Origin: an uncultured Duncaniella sp.
GTDB lineage: Bacteria > Bacteroidota > Bacteroidia > Bacteroidales > Muribaculaceae
Length of the DNA stretch: 14,110 nucleotides
Direction: 5' to 3'
Assembly (NCBI GenBank): GCA_910588795.1
Contig: CAJURI010000060.1
Span: 1 to 14,110, forward strand
Each line of letters opens with the position of its first letter. The stretch's first letter is position 1. A program made the translations under genes and the position numbers. This document shows positions 1-5,223 of the stretch, piece after piece. The notes under the pieces were generated by a model, which saw only the letters and a program-made list of their open reading frames with translations, was not told the origin of the DNA and did no database searches.

Positions 1-8
1 ACGCAAAT

Positions 9-198
9 TTAACACTTTTCCCTAAATCCATGCACCGGGATTTCGGCTTGTGCCCTAATTATATCAATACCGAAATCAACAGGGGTTTCTACTAAGCCAG
101 GAATTCCGATATTCTCATCATCACGGATCCATGCTTAAACACAGGTTTATTACTATGCGCCGGTTTATTACCATGCGCCGGATTTACACCACATAAAA
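9..198 (-). pseudogene. possible decayed protein-coding remnant
   Basis: Read on the minus strand, the segment from about 138 down to 12 stays open for roughly 40 codons (in part DDENIGIPGLVETPVDFG) and ends in TAA at 9-11, but a stop precedes it and there is no start codon. The segment just upstream is open in another frame and contains a six-residue repeat (AHGNKP, AHSNKP) encoded by the 18-bp DNA repeat at 146-181. A single frameshift near 135 would join the two. No family is recognised. An open run this short can occur by chance, so this is only a weak call. It lies directly downstream of the tRNA-Lys terminators. Confidence 0.2.
146..181. repeat. tandem 18-bp direct repeat, two copies
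   Basis: TTTATTACTATGCGCCGG (146-163) is followed directly by TTTATTACCATGCGCCGG (164-181), with one difference. The unit is six codons long, so the duplication keeps the reading frame, which fits an origin in coding DNA. Confidence 0.8.
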
Positions 199-220
199 AA
201 ACTTGTGGGCAAAATGCCCA
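195..220 (-). terminator. second intrinsic terminator downstream of tRNA-Lys
   Basis: TGGGCA (206-211) and TGCCCA (215-220) form a perfect 6-bp stem with a 3-nt loop. On the minus strand the hairpin is followed, after a 4-nt gap, by seven T (the A-run at 195-201). It lies just beyond the first terminator and probably acts as a back-up. Confidence 0.6.
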
Positions 221-224
221 TAAC

Positions 225-261
225 AAAAAAAACCGCAACCAACTTATTATAAAGTAGTTGC
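225..261 (-). terminator. intrinsic terminator of the tRNA-Lys gene
   Basis: GCAAC (235-239) pairs with GTTGC (257-261), and after a small internal loop ACTT pairs with AAGT. On the minus strand the hairpin is followed by GG and eight T (A-run 225-232). It begins about 10 nt after the tRNA 3' end, as expected for a single-tRNA transcript. Confidence 0.75.
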
Positions 262-270
262 AGTTTTAAT

Positions 271-346
271 TGGTGACCTCGGAGAGGCTCGAACTCTCGA
301 CCCACTGATTAAGAGTCAGTTGCTCTACCAACTGAGCTACGAAGTC
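271..346 (-). tRNA. tRNA-Lys (anticodon CTT)
   Basis: The minus strand folds into a complete 76-nt cloverleaf. The acceptor arm pairs GACTTCG with CGAGGTC, including one T-G pair. The D arm carries AGCTCAGTTGGTAGAGC. The anticodon stem ACTGA/TCAGT encloses the 7-nt loop CTCTTAA, which places CTT at positions 34-36 and so reads AAG lysine codons. The T arm contains GTTCGAG. The discriminator A and the CCA tail are both encoded (TGGT at 271-274 on the plus strand). No intron or truncation is seen. The gene has its own promoter at 422-453 and terminators at 195-261, so it appears to be monocistronic. Confidence 0.96.
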
Positions 347-360
347 ATTGTTGCATTCTA

Positions 361-407
361 AAAAAGAGACCTGATCTTGTGGTTTTGAACCTTTGCTGAG
401 GTCTCTC
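361..407 (-). terminator. terminator-like hairpin in the tRNA-Lys leader
   Basis: On the minus strand AGAGACCT (407-400) pairs perfectly with AGGTCTCT (373-366). The 26-nt loop holds a nested GGTT/AACC hairpin. The distal arm runs straight into six T (366-361). This has the shape of an intrinsic terminator, yet it lies between the tRNA promoter and the tRNA 5' end, 15 nt upstream of the latter. It could attenuate tRNA transcription, delimit a roughly 50-nt small RNA, or serve as a processing structure. Confidence 0.5.
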
Positions 408-421
408 CCTCAATTGCGATG

Positions 422-453
422 CAAAGGTAGACAGTTTTACATAACTATCCAAA
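422..453 (-). promoter_or_regulatory. Bacteroidota-type promoter for tRNA-Lys
   Basis: On the minus strand TTTG (450-453) is followed by a 20-nt spacer and TACCTTTG (422-429). This is an exact match to the Bacteroidota sigma-ABfr consensus TTTG-N19-21-TAnnTTTG. Transcription would start near 416, giving a leader of about 70 nt before the tRNA. Confidence 0.8.
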
Positions 454-548
454 TACTTTAAGAATTATTTTTATCAATTCGCGCAAAAAGCGTAAAACAG
501 ATGTAAATTTAATCTATTTTTCTCAGAAATAAACCATACACCATTTTT

Positions 549-622
549 CTAAAATACCCCAAACACAACATTCTCCCGAAATACCCCAAACACAACATTC
601 TCCCGAAATAACCCAAACATAA
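549..622. repeat. 27-bp tandem repeat (minisatellite), about 2.6 copies
   Basis: Two identical 27-bp units (552-578 and 579-605) begin AAATACCCCAAACACAACAT. They are followed by a diverged partial third copy (606 to about 622). The unit is nine codons long. On the minus strand an ATG at 620 reads through all copies to TAG at 549-551, giving a 23-codon ORF made almost wholly of the repeated nonapeptide RENVVFGVF. The array lies between the rng terminator and the tRNA promoter. It is most likely a non-coding, length-variable spacer; translation is possible but unsupported. The rest of 454-548 is AT-rich, with nothing recognisable. Confidence 0.85.
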
Positions 623-634
623 TTATCAGGGCAC

Positions 635-680
635 AAAAAAACGTCTCCCACCGGCCCATATAAGACACCGGCGGGAGACG
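635..680 (-). terminator. intrinsic terminator of rng
   Basis: CGTCTCCC (642-649) pairs with GGGAGACG (673-680), and after one mismatch CCGG pairs with CCGG, giving about 12 bp. On the minus strand the hairpin is followed by seven T (A-run 635-641). A weaker inverted repeat, CCGTTA (699-704) with TAACGG (721-726), lies between the rng stop codon and this hairpin and has no T-run. Confidence 0.9.
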
Positions 681-740
681 GGATATTGTAAGAATTGTCC
701 GTTAAGCTCTCTCTCGAGACTAACGGAATGAACGGAAGGG

Positions 741-2366
741 CTATTCTTCCTTATTACGGTCCTTGGTTCTGGTTTTTGACTTTGAGGCTGACGATGCTAT
801 GTCCTTTTCCTCTTTCAAGTCTATTTCCTCACGATTTTTATCGAGCACGCGATACTGCAGGTAGGCAAGAGACTCATCCGGGCAAAGCTTGAAACAGAAT
901 CCATATTCCCATTGCCACTTACGATAGAGCGACGGAAAACCCTTTTTCAGATAGGCAGCCACATAAGGATGGACATACAGGACGAAGTCCTTGACCTTAA
1001 GGACATTCACCAGATAATCGACTTTTTCGTGAAGAATGTCGGTAAACAGCAGCGAAGGCTGGATTTCTCCTTTCCCGTGACACGACGGGCAGTCTTCATT
1101 GGTAATGATGTCAAGGGCTGGACGCACACGCTGACGGGTGATCTGCATCAGTCCGAATTTGCTCAGCGGCAATATATTGTGACGGGCACGGTCGTTTGCC
1201 ATAACCTCGCGCATATGCTCATAGAGCTTCTGGCGGTTCTCAGCCTTGTTCATATCTATGAAATCGACCACTATTATACCCCCCATGTCACGCAGACGCA
1301 ACTGGCGTGCTATCTCATCGGCCGCACGGAGGTTGACCTCAAGGGCATTGCTCTCCTGATCGGGAGCGGCCTTGGACCGGTTGCCCGAGTTCACGTCTAT
1401 CACATGCAGAGCCTCGGTATGCTCGATTATCACATAGGCTCCCGACTTGAACGACACGGTCTTGCCGAACGATGACTTGATCTGCCTTGTGATGTTGAAA
1501 TGATCGAATATGGGGACGTCACTATCATAGAGCTTCACAATGTCCTTGCTTTCGGGGGATATGAGCTCTACGTATTTGGCTATCTGGCTGTAAGTGTCCT
1601 TGTCGTTGACATGTATGCTCTCGAAAGTAGGGCTGAACACATCGCGCAACATGCCTACAATACGGCTTTCCTCTTCAAAAATAAGTGAAGGAGCTGTGGC
1701 CGTGCGGGCTTTCGCTACCGTTTCTTCCCAGCATCTCAGCAGAGTACGCAACTCATGGTGAAGGTCGCGCACGCTTTTACCCTCGGCGGATGTACGTATT
1801 ATTATTCCGAAATTCTTAGGGCGTATGCTGTCGACGAGCTGCCGCAGACGAAGTTTCTCTTCTGTGGTCTTTATTTTTGCAGACACCGAAATCTTGTCGC
1901 CGAAAGGTATGAGCACCATGTACCGGCCCGTGAATGTGATTTCGGTAGTGAGTCGCGGCCCTTTGGACGATATCGGCTCCTTGACTATCTGTACAAGAAG
2001 CTCCTGTCCCGGCTGAAGGACGTCAGTGATAGTGCCGTGCTTGTCAATATCCGGCAGCCGTTTCATTTTCGACACTGAAGTGTCGGTCGATTTCTTGTCG
2101 ACCACGGCATCCTTGACAAACGCGGAATAGGTGGAAAATTGTGAACCAAGATCCAAGTAGTGAAGAAAAGCGTCCTTCTCGTAGCCTACGTTCACGAAGG
2201 CGGCATTGAGCCCCGGCATAAGCTTCTTGACTTTAGCGAGGTATATGTCGCCGACGGCATAGGCAATGTTGCGCGCCTCCTTCTGGAGGGAGACGAGCCG
2301 CGAATCCTCCAGAAGGGCTATGGAGACCTCTGAGGGCTGTACATCGACGATCAGTTCACTTTTCAT
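741..2366 (-). CDS. rng: ribonuclease G (RNase E/G family)
   Basis: This is a single-strand-specific endoribonuclease of the RNase E/G family, acting in the cytoplasm on rRNA precursors and mRNA. The 541-residue product is close to the usual length of RNase G. Residues about 37-130 form an S1-type RNA-binding region. The catalytic metal-binding aspartates are visible as D324 in HVIDVNSG and D368 in IIVVDFIDM. The zinc-link cysteines are in CPSCHGKG (C426, C429). A Lys/Glu-rich tail ends the protein, and there is no long RNase E-type scaffold domain. The start MKSELIVDVQ was chosen because the conserved family sequence begins there and AGGA lies about 8 nt upstream. An ATG 38 codons earlier adds only an unconserved stretch. 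It is probably cotranscribed behind HU and the small ribosomal protein gene, since no good promoter is visible in 2367-2555. Confidence 0.95.
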   Translation of the reverse strand: MKSELIVDVQPSEVSIALLEDSRLVSLQKEARNIAYAVGDIYLAKVKKLMPGLNAAFVNVGYEKDAFLHYLDLGSQFSTYSAFVKDAVVDKKSTDTSVSKMKRLPDIDKHGTITDVLQPGQELLVQIVKEPISSKGPRLTTEITFTGRYMVLIPFGDKISVSAKIKTTEEKLRLRQLVDSIRPKNFGIIIRTSAEGKSVRDLHHELRTLLRCWEETVAKARTATAPSLIFEEESRIVGMLRDVFSPTFESIHVNDKDTYSQIAKYVELISPESKDIVKLYDSDVPIFDHFNITRQIKSSFGKTVSFKSGAYVIIEHTEALHVIDVNSGNRSKAAPDQESNALEVNLRAADEIARQLRLRDMGGIIVVDFIDMNKAENRQKLYEHMREVMANDRARHNILPLSKFGLMQITRQRVRPALDIITNEDCPSCHGKGEIQPSLLFTDILHEKVDYLVNVLKVKDFVLYVHPYVAAYLKKGFPSLYRKWQWEYGFCFKLCPDESLAYLQYRVLDKNREEIDLKEEKDIASSASKSKTRTKDRNKEE

Positions 2367-2555
2367 TAAATTCCTGGAATGGTGAGTTGTGTTAGAATCG
2401 TGCCGTGCCTGCAAAGGCGCGGCGGGGAACGGGTGACATATATATGCAATAACGCAAAGAACAAACCGAGACACGGACACTGCACTTTAGAGCGAGCCCG
2501 GCTTTTAGTTTGTCCTTCGTGTTCATTGCGCAATGCTGGCGCGTCGGGCCGTCAA

Positions 2556-2645
2556 TTACTTTTTCTTATGACGGTTCTTGCGAAGACGCTTTTTACGCTT
2601 GTGGGTAGCCATCTTATGGCCTTTACGCTTTTTTCCGCTTGGCAT
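2556..2645 (-). CDS. 29-residue ribosomal protein, bS22/mS38 (AURKAIP1/COX24-domain) family
   Basis: This short gene is easy to miss. It encodes MPSGKKRKGHKMATHKRKKR followed by LRKNRHKKK and TAA, 29 residues of which more than half are Lys, Arg or His. The KMATHKRKKRLRKNRHK core is the signature of the AURKAIP1/COX24 C-terminal domain, which corresponds to mitochondrial mS38 and the mycobacterial small-subunit protein bS22. Such proteins bind rRNA of the small subunit (family knowledge). It sits 32 nt downstream of the HU gene and 189 nt upstream of rng on the same strand, so it is probably the middle gene of that operon. The spacer 2367-2555 contains a 12-bp perfect palindrome (CATTGCGCAATG at 2524-2535) but no convincing promoter or terminator. 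Confidence 0.9.
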   Translation of the reverse strand: MPSGKKRKGHKMATHKRKKRLRKNRHKKK

Positions 2646-2677
2646 GATTGCTATGATTAATGATTAGACGAATAGAA

Positions 2678-2962
2678 TTAGTCAAGGTTGTTTTTTACCT
2701 CCTCCATGAACACCTTTGCGGGCTTGAATGCGGGGATGCGGTGCTCGGGGATGATGATGGTTGTGTTCTTGGAGATGTTGCGTGCAGTCTTCTCTGAACG
2801 CACCTTGGTGATGAAGCTGCCAAACCCGCGCAGATACACGCTCTCTCCATGAGAGAGTGAGTCCTTTACGGTCTCCATAAACTTCTCGATGGTCTCAAGT
2901 ACATTGGCCTTATCGATGCCGGTTGACTTGGAAATCTCGTTGACAATGTCGGCTTTAGTCAT
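2678..2962 (-). CDS. HU/IHF-family nucleoid DNA-binding protein
   Basis: This 94-residue histone-like protein is of normal length for the family and is expected to act as a dimer that binds and bends DNA. Residues 1-45 are the helical dimerisation part beginning MTKADIVNEI. The conserved GFGSF turn is at 46-50. The DNA-binding arm runs from about 53 to 78 and ends in IPAFKPAK. The position that is usually the DNA-intercalating Pro in the RNPxTG arm tip reads RNISKN here, so isoleucine replaces proline. The start is the ATG at 2962, about 70 nt below a good promoter. It leads the probable HU-bS22-rng operon. Confidence 0.95.
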   Translation of the reverse strand: MTKADIVNEISKSTGIDKANVLETIEKFMETVKDSLSHGESVYLRGFGSFITKVRSEKTARNISKNTTIIIPEHRIPAFKPAKVFMEEVKNNLD

Positions 2963-3038
2963 TTCTAAAGGTGAATTTATAATTGATTAAATATACTTCG
3001 TAAAGCTGTCCCGAAAGGGGGCTCGAGTTTTGCAGGTG

Positions 3039-3069
3039 CAAATATCGCAACTTTTTTTGAATTGACAAA
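3039..3069 (-). promoter_or_regulatory. promoter of the HU-bS22-rng operon
   Basis: On the minus strand TTTG (3066-3069) is followed by 19 nt and GATATTTG (3039-3046), which differs from TAnnTTTG at one position. Transcription would start about 70 nt before the HU start codon. The leader includes a short CCC-GAAA-GGG hairpin (3011-3020). Confidence 0.6.
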
Positions 3070-3114
3070 ACCTTGGGCGATTTTATTTAGTATAAATTTC
3101 ACTTTTTCACCGCA

Positions 3115-3888
3115 TTACGCATCAGCATCCCTGTCGAAGAGAGAAATCAGCGCGCTCAATGAGTGTGTGACCACACCTTCGTGCGAAACCGACATGCCCG
3201 AGGCTGACGGATCAAAGAGCACACGCCTCCACCCCGACAGCCGTGCGCCCTCGATATCGGTCATGGGATTGTCACCTATCATCAGATGACCCTCGGGACA
3301 CATGTCACCCACCCTTTCCATGGCATGTCGATACAGCCGCGGGTCAGGCTTGTTGACCCCTATGTCATCGCTGAGCACCACGGCGTCAACAAGCACATCA
3401 AGCCCCACGGCATGAAGCTTGCGGTGCTGTACATCGCAGAACCCGTTGGACAATATACCTATATTATATGCATGCGCGCGCAGGTAGCCCACAAGATCCA
3501 TGGCACCGGGCACCATGACCTTCTGGCCGGCCAGCAATGACAGATAGAGAGTGTCCATATGCCGGGCCTGCACGGCGAACTCACTTTCTGACACAGTGGA
3601 GCATTCATTTATCGGATCAAGAAACCGATGGAGGCGCAGATAATCCTGTGAAATCTCCGCCTTGTTGTAGCGGTCCCACAGAGCATGGTTGTATTTCTGA
3701 TAGCATTCCGTCCATTGGTCACATGTAGGGAAATAACGGTCAAGCCCGCACTCCTCATATGTCATGCGCAACGCGGCCAGCGAGTTGGCTCGGAAATCCA
3801 TGAGCGTGTCATCCAGATCGAACCACACCCAGTTCACTCCGCGCAGATAACCGCGACATTGTTCAGCAACACAGTCGGCCGGAATCAT
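3115..3888 (-). CDS. HAD-superfamily hydrolase, YjjG-type non-canonical pyrimidine nucleotidase
   Basis: Family members hydrolyse 5'-nucleotides, including damaged or non-canonical pyrimidine nucleotides, in the cytoplasm. With the start at 3888 the protein has 257 residues. HAD motif I is FDLDDT (nucleophile D24, acid/base D26), motif II is LSNG (S147), motif III is NKPDP (K180), and motif IV is GDNPMTD (D206, D211). Residues about 30-120 form the helical cap and resemble the YjjG cap. The upstream GTG at 3909 would add seven residues, but the ATG at 3888 gives a 4-bp ATGA overlap with the transporter stop, matching the junction one gene upstream. About 23 residues precede motif I, more than is usual. 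It is the last gene of the three-gene operon; I see no clear terminator in 3047-3114. The nucleotidase assignment is by sequence resemblance, and the true substrate is unknown. Confidence 0.85.
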   Translation of the reverse strand: MIPADCVAEQCRGYLRGVNWVWFDLDDTLMDFRANSLAALRMTYEECGLDRYFPTCDQWTECYQKYNHALWDRYNKAEISQDYLRLHRFLDPINECSTVSESEFAVQARHMDTLYLSLLAGQKVMVPGAMDLVGYLRAHAYNIGILSNGFCDVQHRKLHAVGLDVLVDAVVLSDDIGVNKPDPRLYRHAMERVGDMCPEGHLMIGDNPMTDIEGARLSGWRRVLFDPSASGMSVSHEGVVTHSLSALISLFDRDADA

Positions 3889-4571
3889 AGCTCGTTTATT
3901 CTCCACCACTTATACGATTTCGGTGCGCCGGAATCGACAGCCCCGTCATATCGACGGAGAACTGTGACCACACGCATAGTGACCGGCAGTATCATCACTT
4001 CATAAAGAGTTTTGAGCAGCGTCTGTGTGACTATGAGCATTCCGATCTCACTCCATGGCAGCACACCTCCGAAAGCTATCGGAAAGAATATCACCGAGTC
4101 AACTCCTTCGCCCCACAGCGAAGAGACTACCGCCCTGAGAGAGAAGCCCCTGCCTCCCGACGACGCAAGCTTCATGCGCGACATCACATAGGCATTCACC
4201 ATAGAGCCGCAAAGAAACGCCACGAAACTTGCCGCAAATATCCTCGGCACTGCCCCGAATATCATGGCCATGGCCTCCTGTCCTGTCCATGAGTCAGCAC
4301 CAGGAAGAATTATGCCGAGCTGGAGCAACAGCGACACGAGCAGATTCATACCGAAACCAAGCCATATGACAAGACGCGCCTTGGCAAATCCGTAAACCTC
4401 TACGATACAGTCATTAAGTATATAGGACACCGGAAACACTATCACCCCGGCTGTAATGGTGAGAGGGCCGAGATCAACAGTCTTTATCTCCATGAGATTA
4501 CTTACGATCAGGCACACACAGAACGTGACCGTAAGCAAAAGAAAAGTCACTGACAGCTTCGCTTCCTTCAT
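3885..4571 (-). CDS. yhhQ: queuosine precursor transporter (YhhQ/DUF165 family)
   Basis: This inner-membrane protein of 228 residues belongs to the family that imports queuine or its precursors preQ0/preQ1 for tRNA wobble modification. Hydrophobic segments are visible at about 7-26, 37-53, 66-90, 105-128, 157-171 and 176-204. Family motifs include SNLMEIKT near 24-31, ITAGVIVFPVSYILNDCIVEVYG (40s-60s), and the acidic residues in WGEGVDSVIFFPIAF. The C-terminus is short and basic/aromatic. Its ATG overlaps the stop of the upstream phosphatase gene by 4 bp (ATGA, 4568-4571), and its stop overlaps the next gene in the same way, so the three genes look translationally coupled. Whether the substrate is queuine or preQ1 cannot be told from sequence. 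Confidence 0.92.
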   Translation of the reverse strand: MKEAKLSVTFLLLTVTFCVCLIVSNLMEIKTVDLGPLTITAGVIVFPVSYILNDCIVEVYGFAKARLVIWLGFGMNLLVSLLLQLGIILPGADSWTGQEAMAMIFGAVPRIFAASFVAFLCGSMVNAYVMSRMKLASSGGRGFSLRAVVSSLWGEGVDSVIFFPIAFGGVLPWSEIGMLIVTQTLLKTLYEVMILPVTMRVVTVLRRYDGAVDSGAPKSYKWWRINEL

Positions 4572-5041
4572 TCTTCGAGCAATTGGTTTATAAATTCACG
4601 CACACACCCTTCCCCGCCACGCAGTGTCATGACACGCATCCCAGGAAGCCTCTTGACTTCAGGAACGGCATCGGCCGGGCAGGCACGCACCCCTGCGGCC
4701 TCAAGCAATGCAATACAATTCACATCGTCACCCATGTAGGCCACTTCACCGATACCTATGCCCATCTCGGCACATATTTCGAGAGCGGCAGCAAGCTTGC
4801 CTCCGTCACGGCACCCCTGCACCAGATAATCCAGACCGAGCTTGACGGCCCTGGAGCGGACTATGGGGGTATCCTCGCTCGTGACTATGCCAACCTTCAC
4901 ACCGGCACGCTGCATAAGCTGCATGCCCATACCGTCACGGGCGTTGAATTTTTTCATCACATCGCCCGAGGCGGTATAATACATGCCTCCGTCAGTAAGA
5001 GTGCCGTCTACATCCGTAAGAAAGAGCTTGATATTAACCAT
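4568..5041 (-). CDS. HAD phosphatase, KdsC / KDN-9-phosphatase-like (subclass C0)
   Basis: This compact 157-residue enzyme has no cap domain, as in tetrameric C0-type HAD phosphatases that dephosphorylate KDO-8-phosphate or KDN-9-phosphate. Motif I is DVDGTLTDGG (D10 nucleophile, D12 acid/base), motif II is IVTSE (T54), K82 is the likely motif III lysine, and motif IV is GDD (104-106). A C-terminal GGEG-VREFI element resembles that of these families. E56, R64 and K67 fall at the positions I recall as specificity residues of the Bacteroides KDN-9-phosphate phosphatase BT1713. The N-terminus is also of that short type. KDN-9-phosphate is therefore at least as likely a substrate as KDO-8-phosphate, but no sugar-acid synthase lies nearby. 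It is the first gene of the operon, read from a promoter near 5137. Confidence 0.82.
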   Translation of the reverse strand: MVNIKLFLTDVDGTLTDGGMYYTASGDVMKKFNARDGMGMQLMQRAGVKVGIVTSEDTPIVRSRAVKLGLDYLVQGCRDGGKLAAALEICAEMGIGIGEVAYMGDDVNCIALLEAAGVRACPADAVPEVKRLPGMRVMTLRGGEGCVREFINQLLEE

Positions 5042-5136
5042 CCGGCCATCATTTAAGGGTAAGTAGCATCAAAGTCACAGTCCTTACAGGCAGCCGGTTT
5101 TTTCGGTCATCCGCCTGCAAAGAACCTTTCGAGGTA

Positions 5137-5144
5137 CAAAATTA
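5137..5144 (-). promoter_or_regulatory. -7 element of the phosphatase-transporter-nucleotidase operon
   Basis: On the minus strand this reads TAATTTTG, a full match to TAnnTTTG. The expected -33 position, near 5165-5168, is only half conserved. The start of transcription would lie about 90 nt before the first start codon. The leader can form a hairpin from CAGGC (5087-5091) and GCCTG (5113-5117). Confidence 0.5.
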
Positions 5145-5188
5145 CTAAAAATATAATCCCGAAGCATGACATTTAACATAACAATTGC

Positions 5189-5196
5189 TAACTTTG
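5189..5196 (+). promoter_or_regulatory. -7 element of the guaA promoter
   Basis: TAACTTTG matches TAnnTTTG fully and lies 27 nt upstream of the guaA ATG, leaving a leader of about 20 nt. The -33 element is poor and would fall near 5165-5170, where the divergent operon's -33 would also fall. The element also shows that a TTG start at 5185 cannot be the real guaA start. Confidence 0.6.
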
Positions 5197-5223
5197 CACA
5201 ACAATCAAGATCAACAACTTCTT

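Noticed and set aside
1..346. Integrated element using tRNA-Lys as attachment site
   Set aside because: No repeat of the tRNA 3' end and no integrase gene in the window; the flank is short and holds terminators.
552..622. Tandem repeats considered as a CRISPR array
   Set aside because: The units are directly adjacent with no unique spacers, and no cas genes are present.
2367..2480. A 38-codon N-terminal extension of RNase G from an earlier ATG
   Set aside because: The family start is MKSELIVDVQ; the extension is not family-like and lies in the spacer after the small ribosomal protein gene.
3889..3909. GTG start that would add seven residues to the YjjG-like protein
   Set aside because: The ATG at 3888 gives a 4-bp ATGA overlap with the transporter gene, the same junction as the previous pair.
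5185..5223. TTG start that would add 13 residues to GuaA
   Set aside because: It overlaps the TAACTTTG promoter element, and the ATG at 5224 gives the conserved N-terminus.
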